Positions 1-9,576 of a stretch of DNA of 64,000 bases are shown here, one piece after another. Numbering within the stretch: position 1 is the stretch's first letter; each line of letters begins with the position of its first letter. The DNA lies in assembly GCF_011299095.1 (NCBI RefSeq), contig NZ_CP049889.1, positions 1,654,501-1,718,500 on the forward strand. Direction: 5' to 3'. The stretch comes from Jeotgalibaca porci. Its GTDB lineage: Bacteria > Bacillota > Bacilli > Lactobacillales > Aerococcaceae. The position numbers and the translations under genes were made by a program. Under the pieces are notes generated by a model, which was not told where the DNA came from, ran no database searches, and saw only the letters and a list, made by a program, of their open reading frames with translations.

Positions 1-749
<749 letters not shown>

Positions 750-764
750 TTAAAGAATGACTCG

Positions 765-793
765 AAAGACTGTCGCTTGCGGCAGTCTTTTTT
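765..793 (+). terminator. Rho-independent terminator of lysS
   Basis: The inverted repeat AAAGACTG / CAGTCTTT with a short loop is followed by a T run, just after the lysS stop codon. Confidence 0.85.
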
Positions 794-822
794 GTGCGCA
801 GTTGTAAAAAGTGTGGGTAGCT

Positions 823-975
823 TACCGGCATACAGGAAAAAGCGAAGTGCTGAAAGCCGGTAAAAGAGAGAAACTACCGGCTTTCAGAAGAATAAAAACA
901 GCTGAAAGCCGGTAAAAGCGACAAAACACCGGCTTTCAGGAAATTAAAAAATGCCGAAAGCCGGTAATAAGCACC
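823..975. repeat. 51/52-bp hairpin array 1 (GAAAGCCGG type)
   Basis: Tandem inverted-repeat units lie between lysS and rpsL. The left arm TGAAAGCCGGTAA recurs at 851, 903 and (as CGAAAGCCGGTAA) 955, a 52-bp step. Each of the first two is followed by the complementary arm ACCGGCTTTCAG. A degenerate half unit (ACCGGCATACAG) precedes the first, and the last unit is incomplete. The sequence is unrelated to most other arrays here but the unit size is the same within one base. No coding capacity is suggested. Confidence 0.8.
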
Positions 976-1015
976 GACCACCCTCATAAAAAATAAAAAA
1001 AGTTTTCAAATAATG

Positions 1016-1044
1016 TTGACGAACCTATTTTTAAGTGTTACTAT
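1016..1044 (+). promoter_or_regulatory. SigA-type promoter of rpsL-rpsG-fusA
   Basis: TTGACG and TACTAT are separated by 17 bases, about 180 bases before rpsL. The spacing and near-consensus boxes make this the likely start of the str transcript. Confidence 0.75.
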
Positions 1045-1069
1045 TACAAAGGTGAATTTATGCGCAGTT

Positions 1070-1160
1070 TCCTGAAACAAAACTTCAGTCATGCTGACTG
1101 GTGGCATCTATTTACACCCACTGATAAATCGAATTTTGTTCGATTATTTATTTTTTACCA
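1070..1160 (+). promoter_or_regulatory. rpsL leader with two small hairpins
   Basis: The untranslated leader contains a perfect hairpin CAGTCA-TGC-TGACTG at 1086-1100. A second hairpin, AATCGA / TCGATT, near 1127-1145 is followed by a T-rich stretch. The second has a terminator-like look and could attenuate the operon, but I do not recognise a known ribosomal leader family here. Confidence 0.35.
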
Positions 1161-1220
1161 AAAATGGACCACCTGGATGTGTGGACCAAGATAACTTTGA
1201 ATGAGGAAGGAGGAAACAAA

Positions 1221-1643
1221 ATGCCTACAATTAACCAATTAGTTCGCAAACCTCGTAAATCTGCTATTGAAAAATCTAAATCTCCTGCATTAGGAAAAGG
1301 ATACAATAGCTTTAAGAAATCAACTACTAACACTAACTCACCTCAAAAACGTGGTGTTTGTACTCGTGTTGGTACAATGACTCCAAGAAAGCCTAACTCG
1401 GCTTTGCGTAAATATGCGCGTGTACGTTTGTCTAACCTTTTAGAAGTGACAGCTTACATTCCTGGTATCGGCCATAACCTACAAGAACATAGTGTTGTTC
1501 TTATTCGTGGTGGACGTGTAAAAGACTTGGCGGGTGTTCGTTACCATATCGTACGTGGTGCTTTGGATACAGCTGGTGTAAACGGCCGTATGCAATCACG
1601 TTCTAAATACGGAACTAAAAAGCCTAAAGCAGCTAAAAAATAA
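1221..1643 (+). CDS. rpsL: 30S ribosomal protein S12
   Basis: S12 sits at the decoding centre of the 30S subunit. The start is the ATG at 1221 behind GGAAGGAGG, giving 140 residues that begin [13 protein letters not shown], as in relatives; an upstream in-frame start would add an alien leader. The body is canonical ([40 protein letters not shown]). Two positions deviate. The first lysine of the usual [10 protein letters not shown] loop is arginine at residue 56 (codon AGA at 1386), and the proline after KDL is alanine at residue 104 (codon GCG at 1530). From family knowledge both correspond to classical streptomycin resistance/dependence sites (E. coli codons 43 and 91). First gene of the str block. 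Confidence 0.97.
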   Translation: MPTINQLVRKPRKSAIEKSKSPALGKGYNSFKKSTTNTNSPQKRGVCTRVGTMTPRKPNSALRKYARVRLSNLLEVTAYIPGIGHNLQEHSVVLIRGGRVKDLAGVRYHIVRGALDTAGVNGRMQSRSKYGTKKPKAAKK

Positions 1644-1694
1644 TTTAACTACTAAAACAATAATCTAATTATACTCGAGAAAGGAGGAGTCAGT

Positions 1695-2165
1695 ATGCCT
1701 CGTAAAGGTCCAGTCGCTAAACGTGAAGTAATGCCAGATCCAATTTACCAATCTAAATTGGTTACTCGCACAATCAACCGCTTGATGGTTGATGGAAAAC
1801 GCGGTAAAGCAGCAACTATTTTATATAATGCATTTGACATCATCAAAGATTCAACTGGTAATGAACCAATTGAAGTTTATGAACAAGCAATGAAAAACAT
1901 CATGCCTGTTTTGGAAGTAAAAGCTCGTCGTGTAGGGGGTTCTAACTACCAAGTGCCTGTTGAAGTTCGTCCAGAACGTCGTACAGCTTTAGCACTACGT
2001 TGGTTAGTTAACTACTCTCGTCTACGTGGTGAAGATACCATGGAAGAAAGATTAGCTAAAGAAATCATGGATGCAGCTAACAACACAGGTGCTTCTGTTA
2101 AGAAACGTGAAGATACACATAAAATGGCAGATGCTAACAGAGCGTTCGCTCACTACCGTTGGTAA
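1695..2165 (+). CDS. rpsG: 30S ribosomal protein S7
   Basis: S7 is a primary 16S rRNA-binding protein that nucleates the 30S head and lines the exit site. The 156-residue product begins [16 protein letters not shown] and carries the typical [17 protein letters not shown] loop and the [21 protein letters not shown] ending (written here in part: [17 protein letters not shown]). AAGGAGGAG lies just before the ATG. It follows rpsL by about 50 bases and precedes fusA in the standard str order. Nothing is unusual. Confidence 0.98.
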   Translation: MPRKGPVAKREVMPDPIYQSKLVTRTINRLMVDGKRGKAATILYNAFDIIKDSTGNEPIEVYEQAMKNIMPVLEVKARRVGGSNYQVPVEVRPERRTALALRWLVNYSRLRGEDTMEERLAKEIMDAANNTGASVKKREDTHKMADANRAFAHYRW

Positions 2166-2228
2166 AATCTCCTCATTTCGTGTATTGTATAGTTTGAAAA
2201 TACTAACTGAAAGAGGTGTATGAAGCAG

Positions 2229-4316
2229 ATGGGAAAAAGAGATTTCACTTTAGAAAACACTAGAAATATCGGTATCATGGCTCATATCGACGCTGGTAAA
2301 ACAACGACAACTGAGCGTATCCTTTATTATACTGGTAAAATCCATAAGATCGGTGAGACTCACGATGGTGGGGCACAGATGGACTGGATGGAACAAGAGC
2401 AAGAACGTGGTATTACAATTACTTCTGCTGCTACAACTGCAGAATGGAAAGGTCACCGCGTAAACATTATCGATACACCTGGTCACGTGGACTTCACTGT
2501 TGAAGTTGAACGTTCACTACGTGTACTTGATGGTGCGATTGCTTTGCTGGATGCACAATCTGGTGTTGAGCCTCAAACTGAAACAGTTTGGCGCCAAGCA
2601 ACAACTTACGGTGTTCCACGTATTGTTCTAATTAATAAAATGGACAAAATCGGTGCTGACTTCTTGTACTCTGTAGGTACTTTGCACGATCGTCTACAAG
2701 CTAATGCTCACCCAATCCAATTACCAATTGGATCTGAAGATAACTTCACGGGTATCATTGACTTAGTAACGATGAAAGCAGAAATCTACGATTCTGAAGA
2801 CGGTACAGACTACCACGAAGAAGAAATTCCAGCTGAGTACCAAGAAGTTGCTGAAGAATGGAATCTTAAATTGATTGAAGCTGTTGCTGAAACAGACGAA
2901 GAATTGATGGAACGTTACCTTGAAGGTGAAGAAATTTCAGTTGATGAATTGAAAGCTGCAATCCGTAAAGCAACAGTAAACGTAGAATTCTACCCTGTAC
3001 TTTGTGGATCAGCATTCAAGAACAAAGGTGTTCAACTAGCGTTGGACGCTGCAATTGATTACTTGCCTGCTCCAACTGACGTTGCTGCAATTACTGGTAT
3101 TATTCCAGGAACAGACGAAGAAGTTGCAGTGCCAGCAAATGACGAAGATCCGTTTGCAGCATTAGCATTTAAAGTTATGACAGACCCATTCGTTGGTCGT
3201 CTAACATTCTTCCGTGTTTATGCAGGTACTTTACAATCAGGTTCATATATCCAAAACGCTACTAAAGGTAAACGTGAGCGTGTAGGACGTATCCTACAAA
3301 TGCATGCGAACAGCCGTCAAGAAATTTCCGAAGTACATGCCGGAGATATCGCAGCAGCAGTTGGTTTGAAAGATACAGGTACGGGTGACACATTGTGTGA
3401 CGAAAAACGTCCTATTATCTTAGAATCTATGGAGTTCCCTGAACCAGTTATCGAAGTTGCTATTGAGCCTAAATCAAAAGCTGACCAAGATAAAATGGGT
3501 ATCGCTCTACAAAAACTTTCCGAAGAAGATCCAACTTTCCGTGCAGCTACTAACGTAGAAACAGGACAAGTTGTTATCGCTGGTATGGGTGAGTTGCACT
3601 TAGACATTATCGTTGACCGTTTGAAACGTGAGTTCAAGGTTGAAGCTACTGTTGGTGCACCACAAGTATCTTACCGTGAAACATTCCGCAAGAGCGTTGA
3701 AGCAGAAGGTAAATTCGTTCGTCAATCAGGTGGTAAAGGTCAATACGGTCACGTATGGATTGAGTTCACACCTAACGAAGAAGGCGCTGGCTTCGCATTC
3801 GAGAATGCTATCGTTGGTGGGGTTGTTCCTCGTGAATATGTCCCAGCAGTTGAAGCAGGATTGAGAGACTCAATGGATAACGGTGTTCTTGCTGGATATC
3901 CATTGGTAGACGTTAAGGCTAGACTATATGATGGTTCTTACCATGACGTTGACTCTTCTGAAACAGCATTTAAGGTTGCTGCTTCCCTAGCATTGCGTAA
4001 CGCTGCTAAGAAAGCTGACCCAGCTATTTTGGAACCAATGATGGCAGTAGAAGTAACAGTTCCTGAAGAATATTTAGGAGATGTTATGGGACACGTAAGT
4101 GCACGTCGTGGTCGTATCGAAGGTACAACTGCACGTGGTAACGCTCAAATCGTTAAAGGAACTATTCCTTTGTCAGAAATGTTCGGTTACGCAACAACAC
4201 TTCGTTCAGCTACACAAGGACGTGGAACGTTCGCAATGACATTCGATCACTACGAAGCAGTTCCTAAGTCTGTACAAGAAGATATTATTGCTAAAAGCGG
4301 TAAAAACGCTGAGTAA
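2229..4316 (+). CDS. fusA: Translation elongation factor G
   Basis: EF-G is the GTPase that translocates tRNA and mRNA on the ribosome and acts in recycling. The P-loop AHIDAGKT is at residues 18-25, followed by the effector region ([11 protein letters not shown]), DTPGH and NKMD; the full length of about 695 residues is normal. I place the start at the ATG at 2229 ([19 protein letters not shown]) because AGAGG lies about 12 bases upstream. The in-frame ATG at 2220 is only about 3 bases from that site and gives a non-homologous MKQ extension. Third gene of the str transcript. Confidence 0.97.
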   Translation: MGKRDFTLENTRNIGIMAHIDAGKTTTTERILYYTGKIHKIGETHDGGAQMDWMEQEQERGITITSAATTAEWKGHRVNIIDTPGHVDFTVEVERSLRVLDGAIALLDAQSGVEPQTETVWRQATTYGVPRIVLINKMDKIGADFLYSVGTLHDRLQANAHPIQLPIGSEDNFTGIIDLVTMKAEIYDSEDGTDYHEEEIPAEYQEVAEEWNLKLIEAVAETDEELMERYLEGEEISVDELKAAIRKATVNVEFYPVLCGSAFKNKGVQLALDAAIDYLPAPTDVAAITGIIPGTDEEVAVPANDEDPFAALAFKVMTDPFVGRLTFFRVYAGTLQSGSYIQNATKGKRERVGRILQMHANSRQEISEVHAGDIAAAVGLKDTGTGDTLCDEKRPIILESMEFPEPVIEVAIEPKSKADQDKMGIALQKLSEEDPTFRAATNVETGQVVIAGMGELHLDIIVDRLKREFKVEATVGAPQVSYRETFRKSVEAEGKFVRQSGGKGQYGHVWIEFTPNEEGAGFAFENAIVGGVVPREYVPAVEAGLRDSMDNGVLAGYPLVDVKARLYDGSYHDVDSSETAFKVAASLALRNAAKKADPAILEPMMAVEVTVPEEYLGDVMGHVSARRGRIEGTTARGNAQIVKGTIPLSEMFGYATTLRSATQGRGTFAMTFDHYEAVPKSVQEDIIAKSGKNAE

Positions 4317-4342
4317 TCCTATCACCAAATAAGTTTGAAATA

Positions 4343-4391
4343 TTGCATTTTAGAGTCGTAGTCGGTATACTTTATAGTGATAGACGACTCT
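4343..4391 (+). promoter_or_regulatory. tuf promoter with flanking inverted repeat
   Basis: TTGCAT and TATACT are separated by 17 bases in the fusA-tuf gap, so tuf can be transcribed on its own. An exact inverted repeat, AGAGTCGT (4352-4359) and ACGACTCT (4384-4391), brackets the -10 box. The left arm lies upstream of the expected transcription start, so it would act as DNA rather than as an RNA hairpin. Confidence 0.6.
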
Positions 4392-4445
4392 GAAAATGTA
4401 GTAGTCTAAAAAATTAAAACACCCTTTTTGAGGAGGAAATCAATA

Positions 4446-5633
4446 ATGGCAAAAGAAAAATTTGACCGTTCCAAACCACACGTTAACGTTGGTACTATTG
4501 GACACGTTGACCACGGTAAAACAACATTAACAGCAGCAATCACAACTGTACTAGCGAAAACTTACGGTGGGGCAGCAGTTGACTACGCATCAGTAGACAA
4601 CGCTCCAGAAGAAAGAGAACGTGGAATCACTATCAACACTTCTCACGTAGAATACGAAACAGAAAATCGTCACTACGCTCACGTGGACTGCCCAGGTCAC
4701 GCGGACTACGTTAAAAACATGATCACTGGTGCTGCTCAAATGGACGGAGCTATCTTGGTAGTTTCTGCAGCTGACGGCCCAATGCCACAAACTCGCGAGC
4801 ACATCCTATTGTCTCGTAACGTTGGTGTACCATACATCGTTGTGTTCTTGAACAAAATGGATATGGTTGACGACGAAGAATTGCTTGAATTAGTAGAAAT
4901 GGAAGTTCGTGACCTATTGTCAGAATACGACTTCCCTGGTGACGACACTCCAATTATCGCTGGTTCTGCATTGAAAGCTCTAGAAGGCGTAGAAGAATAC
5001 GAAGCTAAGATTCTTGAATTGATGGCTGCAGTAGATAGCTACGTTCCAAACCCAGAACGTGATACAGACAAACCATTCATGATGCCAGTTGAGGACGTAT
5101 TCTCAATCACTGGTCGTGGTACTGTTGCTACAGGACGTGTTGAGCGTGGACAAATTAAAGTTGGTGACGAAGTTGAAATCGTTGGTATCGACGAAGATAT
5201 CACTAAATCAATCGTTACTGGTGTAGAAATGTTCCGTAAATTGTTGGATTACGCTGAAGCTGGCGACAACATTGGTGCATTGTTACGTGGTGTTCAACGT
5301 GATGACATCCAACGTGGACAAGTACTTGCTAAACCAGGTACAATCACTCCGCATACTAAATTTACAGCTGAAGTTTACGTATTGTCTAAAGAAGAGGGTG
5401 GACGTCATACTCCATTCTTCTCTAACTACCGCCCACAATTCTATTTCCGTACTACTGACGTAACTGGTGTTGTTGAGTTACCAGAAGGCGTGGAAATGGT
5501 TATGCCTGGGGACAACGTTAAAATGACTGTAGAATTGATTCACCCAATCGCTATCGAAGACGGAACTCGTTTCTCTATTCGTGAAGGTGGACGTACAGTT
5601 GGATCCGGCGTTGTTTCTTCAATCGAAGGTTAA
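4446..5633 (+). CDS. tuf: Translation elongation factor Tu
   Basis: EF-Tu delivers aminoacyl-tRNA to the ribosomal A site. The 395-residue product starts [20 protein letters not shown]. The P-loop GHVDHGKT is at residues 19-26, then [18 protein letters not shown] and NKMD, with normal domains 2 and 3 ending [19 protein letters not shown]. The start at 4446 follows GAGGAGG; an in-frame upstream ATG would only add six residues. It has its own promoter downstream of fusA and ends in a strong terminator. Codon use is strongly biased, as expected for a very highly expressed gene. Confidence 0.98.
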   Translation: MAKEKFDRSKPHVNVGTIGHVDHGKTTLTAAITTVLAKTYGGAAVDYASVDNAPEERERGITINTSHVEYETENRHYAHVDCPGHADYVKNMITGAAQMDGAILVVSAADGPMPQTREHILLSRNVGVPYIVVFLNKMDMVDDEELLELVEMEVRDLLSEYDFPGDDTPIIAGSALKALEGVEEYEAKILELMAAVDSYVPNPERDTDKPFMMPVEDVFSITGRGTVATGRVERGQIKVGDEVEIVGIDEDITKSIVTGVEMFRKLLDYAEAGDNIGALLRGVQRDDIQRGQVLAKPGTITPHTKFTAEVYVLSKEEGGRHTPFFSNYRPQFYFRTTDVTGVVELPEGVEMVMPGDNVKMTVELIHPIAIEDGTRFSIREGGRTVGSGVVSSIEG

Positions 5634-5652
5634 TTAATACGCTAATCTAATA

Positions 5653-5691
5653 AAAGAGTCAGGAAGATTTTTCTTCCTGGCTCTTTTTTTG
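5653..5691 (+). terminator. Terminator of tuf
   Basis: AAAGAGTCAGGAAGA and TCTTCCTGGCTCTTT form a long stem followed by a run of T, about 20 bases after the tuf stop. Confidence 0.9.
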
Positions 5692-5715
5692 TATTTCTGC
5701 CAAAAGTGGTATTGT

Positions 5716-5745
5716 TTGCATTTAATATTTCTTTCTCGTTATACT
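5716..5745 (+). promoter_or_regulatory. Promoter of the stress-protein-like gene
   Basis: TTGCAT and TATACT are separated by 18 bases, about 50 bases ahead of the start codon. It uses the same pair of hexamers as the tuf and rpsJ promoters, and no SigB-type element is evident. Confidence 0.55.
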
Positions 5746-5793
5746 TAAGATGTCCCAGAAACTTATACTTTACTACCCAAGGAGGTAATCTTC

Positions 5794-6300
5794 ATGAGTA
5801 AAAGATTAGTAGGAACATACGTAAGTATTGATGAAGCAATGATGGCCGTTGAACGTTTACGTGATCAAGGCTATGGACGAAACGATATCCACGTCATTGC
5901 CGACCGTTCAGTAAGAGAATCCATTCCGTTCACTATGGACGCAGAAGTATCTGCAACTGACGAAGCCAGAAAAGGTGAGATGGAAGATGACCGCTCACTA
6001 TGGGGAAAAATCAAAGATGCTTTTACATTCAATGAGTATACAGATGAAGCGTATCAGGATCCGACAGGAGATAATCCCAATGACCCGCTTGAAAAGTATC
6101 GCAATGACTTAGCAGCCGGAAAAGTAGTTGTATTAGTCGATGAAAATGAAGCGACTCACATTCCTCCAACAGAACCGCTTATGGGTGCCGATGATATGCG
6201 TCGGGATACGACACCAGATTTCACAACAAATGACATGCAATCAGACCCTCCCTTAGAAAATGATGATTTCATGGATCGTGACCCACGTAATCTCCCATAA
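5794..6300 (+). CDS. General stress protein 17M-like (YflT domain) protein
   Basis: A soluble 168-residue acidic protein. The N-terminal part (residues about 3-40, LVGTYVSIDEAMMAVERLRDQGY then DIHVIA, quoted here in pieces) matches the heat-induced/YflT-type domain found in general stress protein 17M of bacilli, where molecular function is not established. A middle segment (SLWGKIKDAFTF) resembles the same family. The C-terminal third is rich in D, P and T (PTEPLMGADD, DMQSDPPLENDD) and probably disordered. AAGGAGG precedes the ATG. It stands alone between two terminators. The family call rests on pattern memory; a direct stress role here is inference. Confidence 0.7.
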   Translation: MSKRLVGTYVSIDEAMMAVERLRDQGYGRNDIHVIADRSVRESIPFTMDAEVSATDEARKGEMEDDRSLWGKIKDAFTFNEYTDEAYQDPTGDNPNDPLEKYRNDLAAGKVVVLVDENEATHIPPTEPLMGADDMRRDTTPDFTTNDMQSDPPLENDDFMDRDPRNLP

Positions 6301-6313
6301 GACTGATAAATTT

Positions 6314-6347
6314 AAAGAGCCGGAATAATTTCCAGCTCTTTTTTTAT
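6314..6347 (+). terminator. Terminator after the stress-protein-like gene
   Basis: AAAGAGCCGGAA and TTCCAGCTCTTT form the stem, followed by a T run. The same stem theme recurs near 7897, 8105 and 52462. Confidence 0.85.
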
Positions 6348-6449
6348 TGCTGTTTGCTTGTTTAAAGGGTTATCATTTCAAATTCAAACACGTTTTCGTT
6401 ACAATAAGAATGTATTAAGTATTTATTAATTATAAGGAGGAAAAGAAAA

Positions 6450-7739
6450 ATGGATCAATTCACTAATTCTTTGCAAGGTATTTGGACCTCATTTGTAGCA
6501 TTTCTCCCGAATTTGTTAGGAGCAATTCTTCTAATTGTATTGGCATGGGTGATTGCGAGTTTAGTCAAGAAAGGTGTTACAAAGGGTCTTCATGCTATTA
6601 ACTTTGATCAGAAGTTAATGAGATGGGGCGTAGCGAACACAACGGATGACGGGAATCGCATGATCGAGTCAATCGGTTTAATCTTATATTACTTAATTTG
6701 GTTATTCTTTATCCCAGGTATCTTGGCGCAAATTGGACTGTCTAGCATTGCTGTTCCAATTACAAACATGTTCGATGGTTTCCTAGCATTCTTGCCGAAA
6801 CTATTCGCAGCAGTTCTAATCTTAGCAATTGGTTACTTTGTAGCTAAATTTGTTAAGGAACTGGTGCAAAACGTATTAGAAACAATCAACATTGATCGAT
6901 TCTTGAATAAGTACATTCAAAAGACAGGTCAGACATCCGCTGCAAAAGTAGAATCAAACCGTTTCACAATTGCACGTGTCTTAGCTAATACAGTATTTGT
7001 TGTGATTCTAATCCCAGTTATTACAATGGCTTTGGAAACATTACAAATTAGATCAATTTCCGAACCAATAGTCAATGTGCTAAACCAAGTGCTAGCGTCA
7101 ATTCCGAATATCCTTGTTGCGGTCATTCTATTGATTGCAGGAGGATTAATTGCAAAATTACTTGGTGACTTATTAGAGGGTCTGTTGACAAGTTCAGGCG
7201 TGGATAAATATTCTAAATACTTATCCAGAAACAATCCACAGATGAAGTTATCAACAATCATTACACGTATTGTTCAAACGGTTCTAATGATTTTCTTCGT
7301 CGTAGAAGCTTTAAATGTATTAAACCTTGAAATCCTCAATACAATCGGTGTAGCGATAATTGCTTACTTGCCATCAGTATTAATTGCGATTGTTATTCTA
7401 GGTTTGGGAATCTTTGGCGGTAACGCATTATCTTCATTCGTTAAAGATTCAACAGGTAGCCGTATGACAGGAGAAATTGTTAAATACATCGTTTATGTAT
7501 TAGCAGTCTTCATGACGCTTGACCAATTACAATTTGCATCATCAATTGTCAACACAGCATTCTTGTTTGTAATTGGCGGCTTGGCAGTAGCATTTGCACT
7601 TGCATTTGGACTAGGCGGTCGCGAGTTTGCGAAAAAACAACTCGATCGTTTAGATAATAAAATGCAAGAAGAAGCAAAACAAATCCCAGGTACAGCTTCT
7701 AAAACAGAAGTAGAGAAAGAAATCGATTCATTCGAATAA
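6450..7739 (+). CDS. Membrane protein with conserved TM-helix repeats (mechanosensitive channel-like)
   Basis: A 429-residue integral membrane protein with repeated modules of the type FLPNLLGAILLIVLAWVIA..., FLPKLFAAVLILAIGYFVA and SIPNILVAVILLIAGGLIA, then YLPSVLIAIVILGLGIFGG. Four such repeats, each an amphipathic or membrane helix after a Pro-containing turn, are the hallmark of the 'conserved TM helix' family related to small mechanosensitive channels. The C-terminal region (ALAFGLGGREFAKKQLDRL) resembles the MscS pore-lining GLGG/FA element. Expected role: membrane-tension or osmotic response; the exact function is unproven. AAGGAGG precedes the ATG. Single gene, about 800 bases upstream of the S10 operon. 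Confidence 0.75.
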   Translation: MDQFTNSLQGIWTSFVAFLPNLLGAILLIVLAWVIASLVKKGVTKGLHAINFDQKLMRWGVANTTDDGNRMIESIGLILYYLIWLFFIPGILAQIGLSSIAVPITNMFDGFLAFLPKLFAAVLILAIGYFVAKFVKELVQNVLETINIDRFLNKYIQKTGQTSAAKVESNRFTIARVLANTVFVVILIPVITMALETLQIRSISEPIVNVLNQVLASIPNILVAVILLIAGGLIAKLLGDLLEGLLTSSGVDKYSKYLSRNNPQMKLSTIITRIVQTVLMIFFVVEALNVLNLEILNTIGVAIIAYLPSVLIAIVILGLGIFGGNALSSFVKDSTGSRMTGEIVKYIVYVLAVFMTLDQLQFASSIVNTAFLFVIGGLAVAFALAFGLGGREFAKKQLDRLDNKMQEEAKQIPGTASKTEVEKEIDSFE

Positions 7740-7765
7740 TAGACACCATAGAAACAAGAGAGTGT

Positions 7766-7866
7766 GAAAAAAGGCGTTCAAAAACGGCTCACTGGACTGG
7801 AAAAGCGCAAGATGGCTGCAAGCCAGCGCGCATTTTCCGGGAAGTGACGCCGTTTTTGCCTTTTTG
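7766..7866. other. Long imperfect inverted repeat after the TM-helix gene
   Basis: AAAAAAGGCGTTCAAAAACGGC near 7766 pairs imperfectly with GCCGTTTTTGCCTTTTT near 7846. The insert itself contains smaller complementary stretches. It could be an unusually large terminator or a structured 3' end of the preceding transcript. Confidence 0.45.
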
Positions 7867-7896
7867 AGCACGTTTGCGCGCCGATTAGTCGTAAAT

Positions 7897-7931
7897 AACA
7901 AAGGAGCTGGAGTTATTTTCCAGTTCCTTTG
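7897..7931 (+). terminator. Terminator-like hairpin, copy 1
   Basis: AACAAAGGAGCTGGA and TTCCAGTTCCTTTGTTT form a stem. A closely similar hairpin stands about 208 bases downstream, on the other side of array 2. Confidence 0.55.
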
Positions 7932-7942
7932 TTTGTCTGGAT

Positions 7943-8095
7943 AATTAGGACTTAAGTCAATTAAATTTGGATTAAAAAGACCTTATTACGATTAATTAGG
8001 ACTTTTGTGGGTCTAAATTTCATTAGAAAGTCCTTATAATCGTTTATAAGGACTTTTTACCCATTATTTTTGATTAGAAAGGCCTTATAAATTCG
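7943..8095. repeat. 51-bp hairpin array 2 (AAGGACTT type)
   Basis: Three AT-rich units share the core TTAGGACTT / TAAGGACTT; the GG falls at 7948, 7999 and 8050, an exact 51-bp step. Each unit carries the complementary arm (AAGACCTTATTA, AAAGTCCTTATAA, AAAGGCCTTATAA) about 35 bases later. Arm sequence differs from the other arrays but size and architecture match. Confidence 0.75.
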
Positions 8096-8104
8096 TAAAT
8101 AACA

Positions 8105-8142
8105 AACAAAGGGGCCGGAGTTATTTCCCAGTTCCTTTGTTT
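8105..8142 (+). terminator. Terminator-like hairpin, copy 2
   Basis: AACAAAGGGGCCGGA and TTCCCAGTTCCTTTGTTT repeat the hairpin at 7897 with several changes. Together the two bracket array 2. Confidence 0.5.
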
Positions 8143-8235
8143 ACCTGGGTAGGAATGGCAATTAACGGCATCGGTATCTTCCACCGAAGTTTCCCGACAA
8201 AAGAAAATCAAACTTTAAATTACATATATAATAGG

Positions 8236-8273
8236 AAGAGATTATTTCGTATCCAGAAATAATCTCTTTTTTA
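8236..8273 (+). terminator. Orphan terminator upstream of the S10 operon
   Basis: AGAGATTATTTC and GAAATAATCTCT form a perfect 12-bp stem followed by T6. No gene lies within the preceding 450 bases, so it either insulates the S10 promoter from read-through or ends an unannotated short transcript. Confidence 0.75.
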
Positions 8274-8354
8274 CGTTGAAATGACGCGTTTTCGAATGAT
8301 TCAAACATGACAATAATATAAAGCTAAAAGAATTAAGTTTTTTCAGAAAAAGAC

Positions 8355-8383
8355 TTGCATTTATTTCTGGAACCCGGTATACT
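8355..8383 (+). promoter_or_regulatory. Promoter of the S10-spc-alpha operon
   Basis: TTGCAT and TATACT are separated by 17 bases, directly ahead of the structured leader. It is the only good promoter between here and adk, so it probably drives the whole ribosomal run. Confidence 0.75.
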
Positions 8384-8389
8384 AATCAA

Positions 8390-8545
8390 GTGTGAAATTG
8401 CAGAAGCAGTGACACGCGGGTCCCGTGTAAATGGGCCCTAGCTAAGAAACGAGAGGTTGCGACACGCCCGGACGCTTTGCCACGGAGGGGTGCGGCCGGA
8501 AATTTTCGTGGAGCTAGTCTTATGAGTTACATTTGACGAAGGAGG
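8390..8545 (+). ncRNA. Structured S10-operon leader (L4-responsive type, inferred)
   Basis: A GC-rich leader of about 160 bases stands in an otherwise AT-rich intergenic region. CTAGCT (near 8447) can pair with AGCTAG (near 8513), closing a multi-branched fold. Inside it, ACACGCCC pairs with GGGGTG, and a 5' hairpin ACACG...CGTGT precedes it. From family knowledge, Firmicutes S10 operons carry leaders through which L4 represses the operon; position and structure fit. I cannot score it against the covariance model. Confidence 0.6.
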
Positions 8546-8553
8546 GAAATAAC

Positions 8554-8862
8554 ATGGCAAAACAAAAAATTCGTATTCGCTTGAAAGCATACGAGCATCG
8601 TGCACTAGATCAATCAGCAGACAAGATTGTGGAAACGGCTAAAAGAACAGGAGCTTCTGTTTCAGGTCCAATCCCATTGCCAACTGAAAGAAACTTGTAC
8701 ACAGTAATTCGTTCACCACATAAATACAAAGATTCACGTGAACAATTCGAAATGCGCACTCACAAACGTTTGATTGACATTATCAATCCAACAAGTAAAA
8801 CTGTTGATGCTTTGATGAAACTTGATCTACCATCTGGTGTAGACATCGAAATCAAACTATAA
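8554..8862 (+). CDS. rpsJ: 30S ribosomal protein S10
   Basis: S10 is a 30S head protein that also serves as the NusE antitermination factor. The product is 102 residues, the usual length, starting [26 protein letters not shown] lies eight bases before the ATG at 8554; an earlier in-frame start overlapping the leader would break the family N-terminus. First gene of the S10-spc-alpha run. Confidence 0.97.
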   Translation: MAKQKIRIRLKAYEHRALDQSADKIVETAKRTGASVSGPIPLPTERNLYTVIRSPHKYKDSREQFEMRTHKRLIDIINPTSKTVDALMKLDLPSGVDIEIKL

Positions 8863-8913
8863 TTTATCGTTAACCCAAAATAAAAAACTAATAAAAACAA
8901 CGGAGGTGTTACC

Positions 8914-9549
8914 ATGACCAAAGGAATCTTAGGCAAAAAAGTAGGTATGACTCAATTCTTTACTGAAAACGGTGAATTAGTACCTGTAACAGTTATCGAA
9001 GCTACTCCAAACGTTGTTCTACAAGTTAAAACTGTAGAAACTGACGGATACGAAGCTGTACAATTAGGTTACGACAACGTTCGTGAAGTATTGACAAACA
9101 AACCTGCTAAAGGTCATGCAGCAAAAGCAAAAACTGCCCCTAAGCGCTTCATTAAGGAATTCAAAGATGTTGAGCTGGGAGAGTACGAAGTAGGAAAAGA
9201 AATTACAGTAGATGTATTTCAAGCAGGCGACATCATTGATGTCACTGGTACATCTAAAGGACACGGTTTCCAAGGCGTAATTAAACGTCACGGACAATCT
9301 CGCGGTCCAATGTCACACGGTTCTCGTTATCACCGTCGTCCTGGTTCAATGGGATCTGCTTCTGATGCGTCACGCGTATTCAAAGGCAAAAAATTGGCTG
9401 GACAAATGGGTGGAGATCGTACTACAATCCAAAACCTTGAAATTGTAAAAGTTGACGTTGAAAAGAACGTTATCCTTATTAAAGGAAATGTTCCTGGATC
9501 TAAAAAATCATTAATCGAAATTCGTTCAGCTCGTAAAGCTGCTAAATAA
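8914..9549 (+). CDS. rplC: 50S ribosomal protein L3
   Basis: L3 is an early 23S-binding protein that reaches towards the peptidyl transferase centre. The 211-residue product begins [16 protein letters not shown]. It contains the long [22 protein letters not shown] extension region (Gln methylation neighbourhood) and [20 protein letters not shown]. Good AGGTG-type ribosome binding site. Second gene of the operon. Confidence 0.97.
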   Translation: MTKGILGKKVGMTQFFTENGELVPVTVIEATPNVVLQVKTVETDGYEAVQLGYDNVREVLTNKPAKGHAAKAKTAPKRFIKEFKDVELGEYEVGKEITVDVFQAGDIIDVTGTSKGHGFQGVIKRHGQSRGPMSHGSRYHRRPGSMGSASDASRVFKGKKLAGQMGGDRTTIQNLEIVKVDVEKNVILIKGNVPGSKKSLIEIRSARKAAK

Positions 9550-9576
9550 GTATCATAGAAAGGAGGAACGAGAAAT

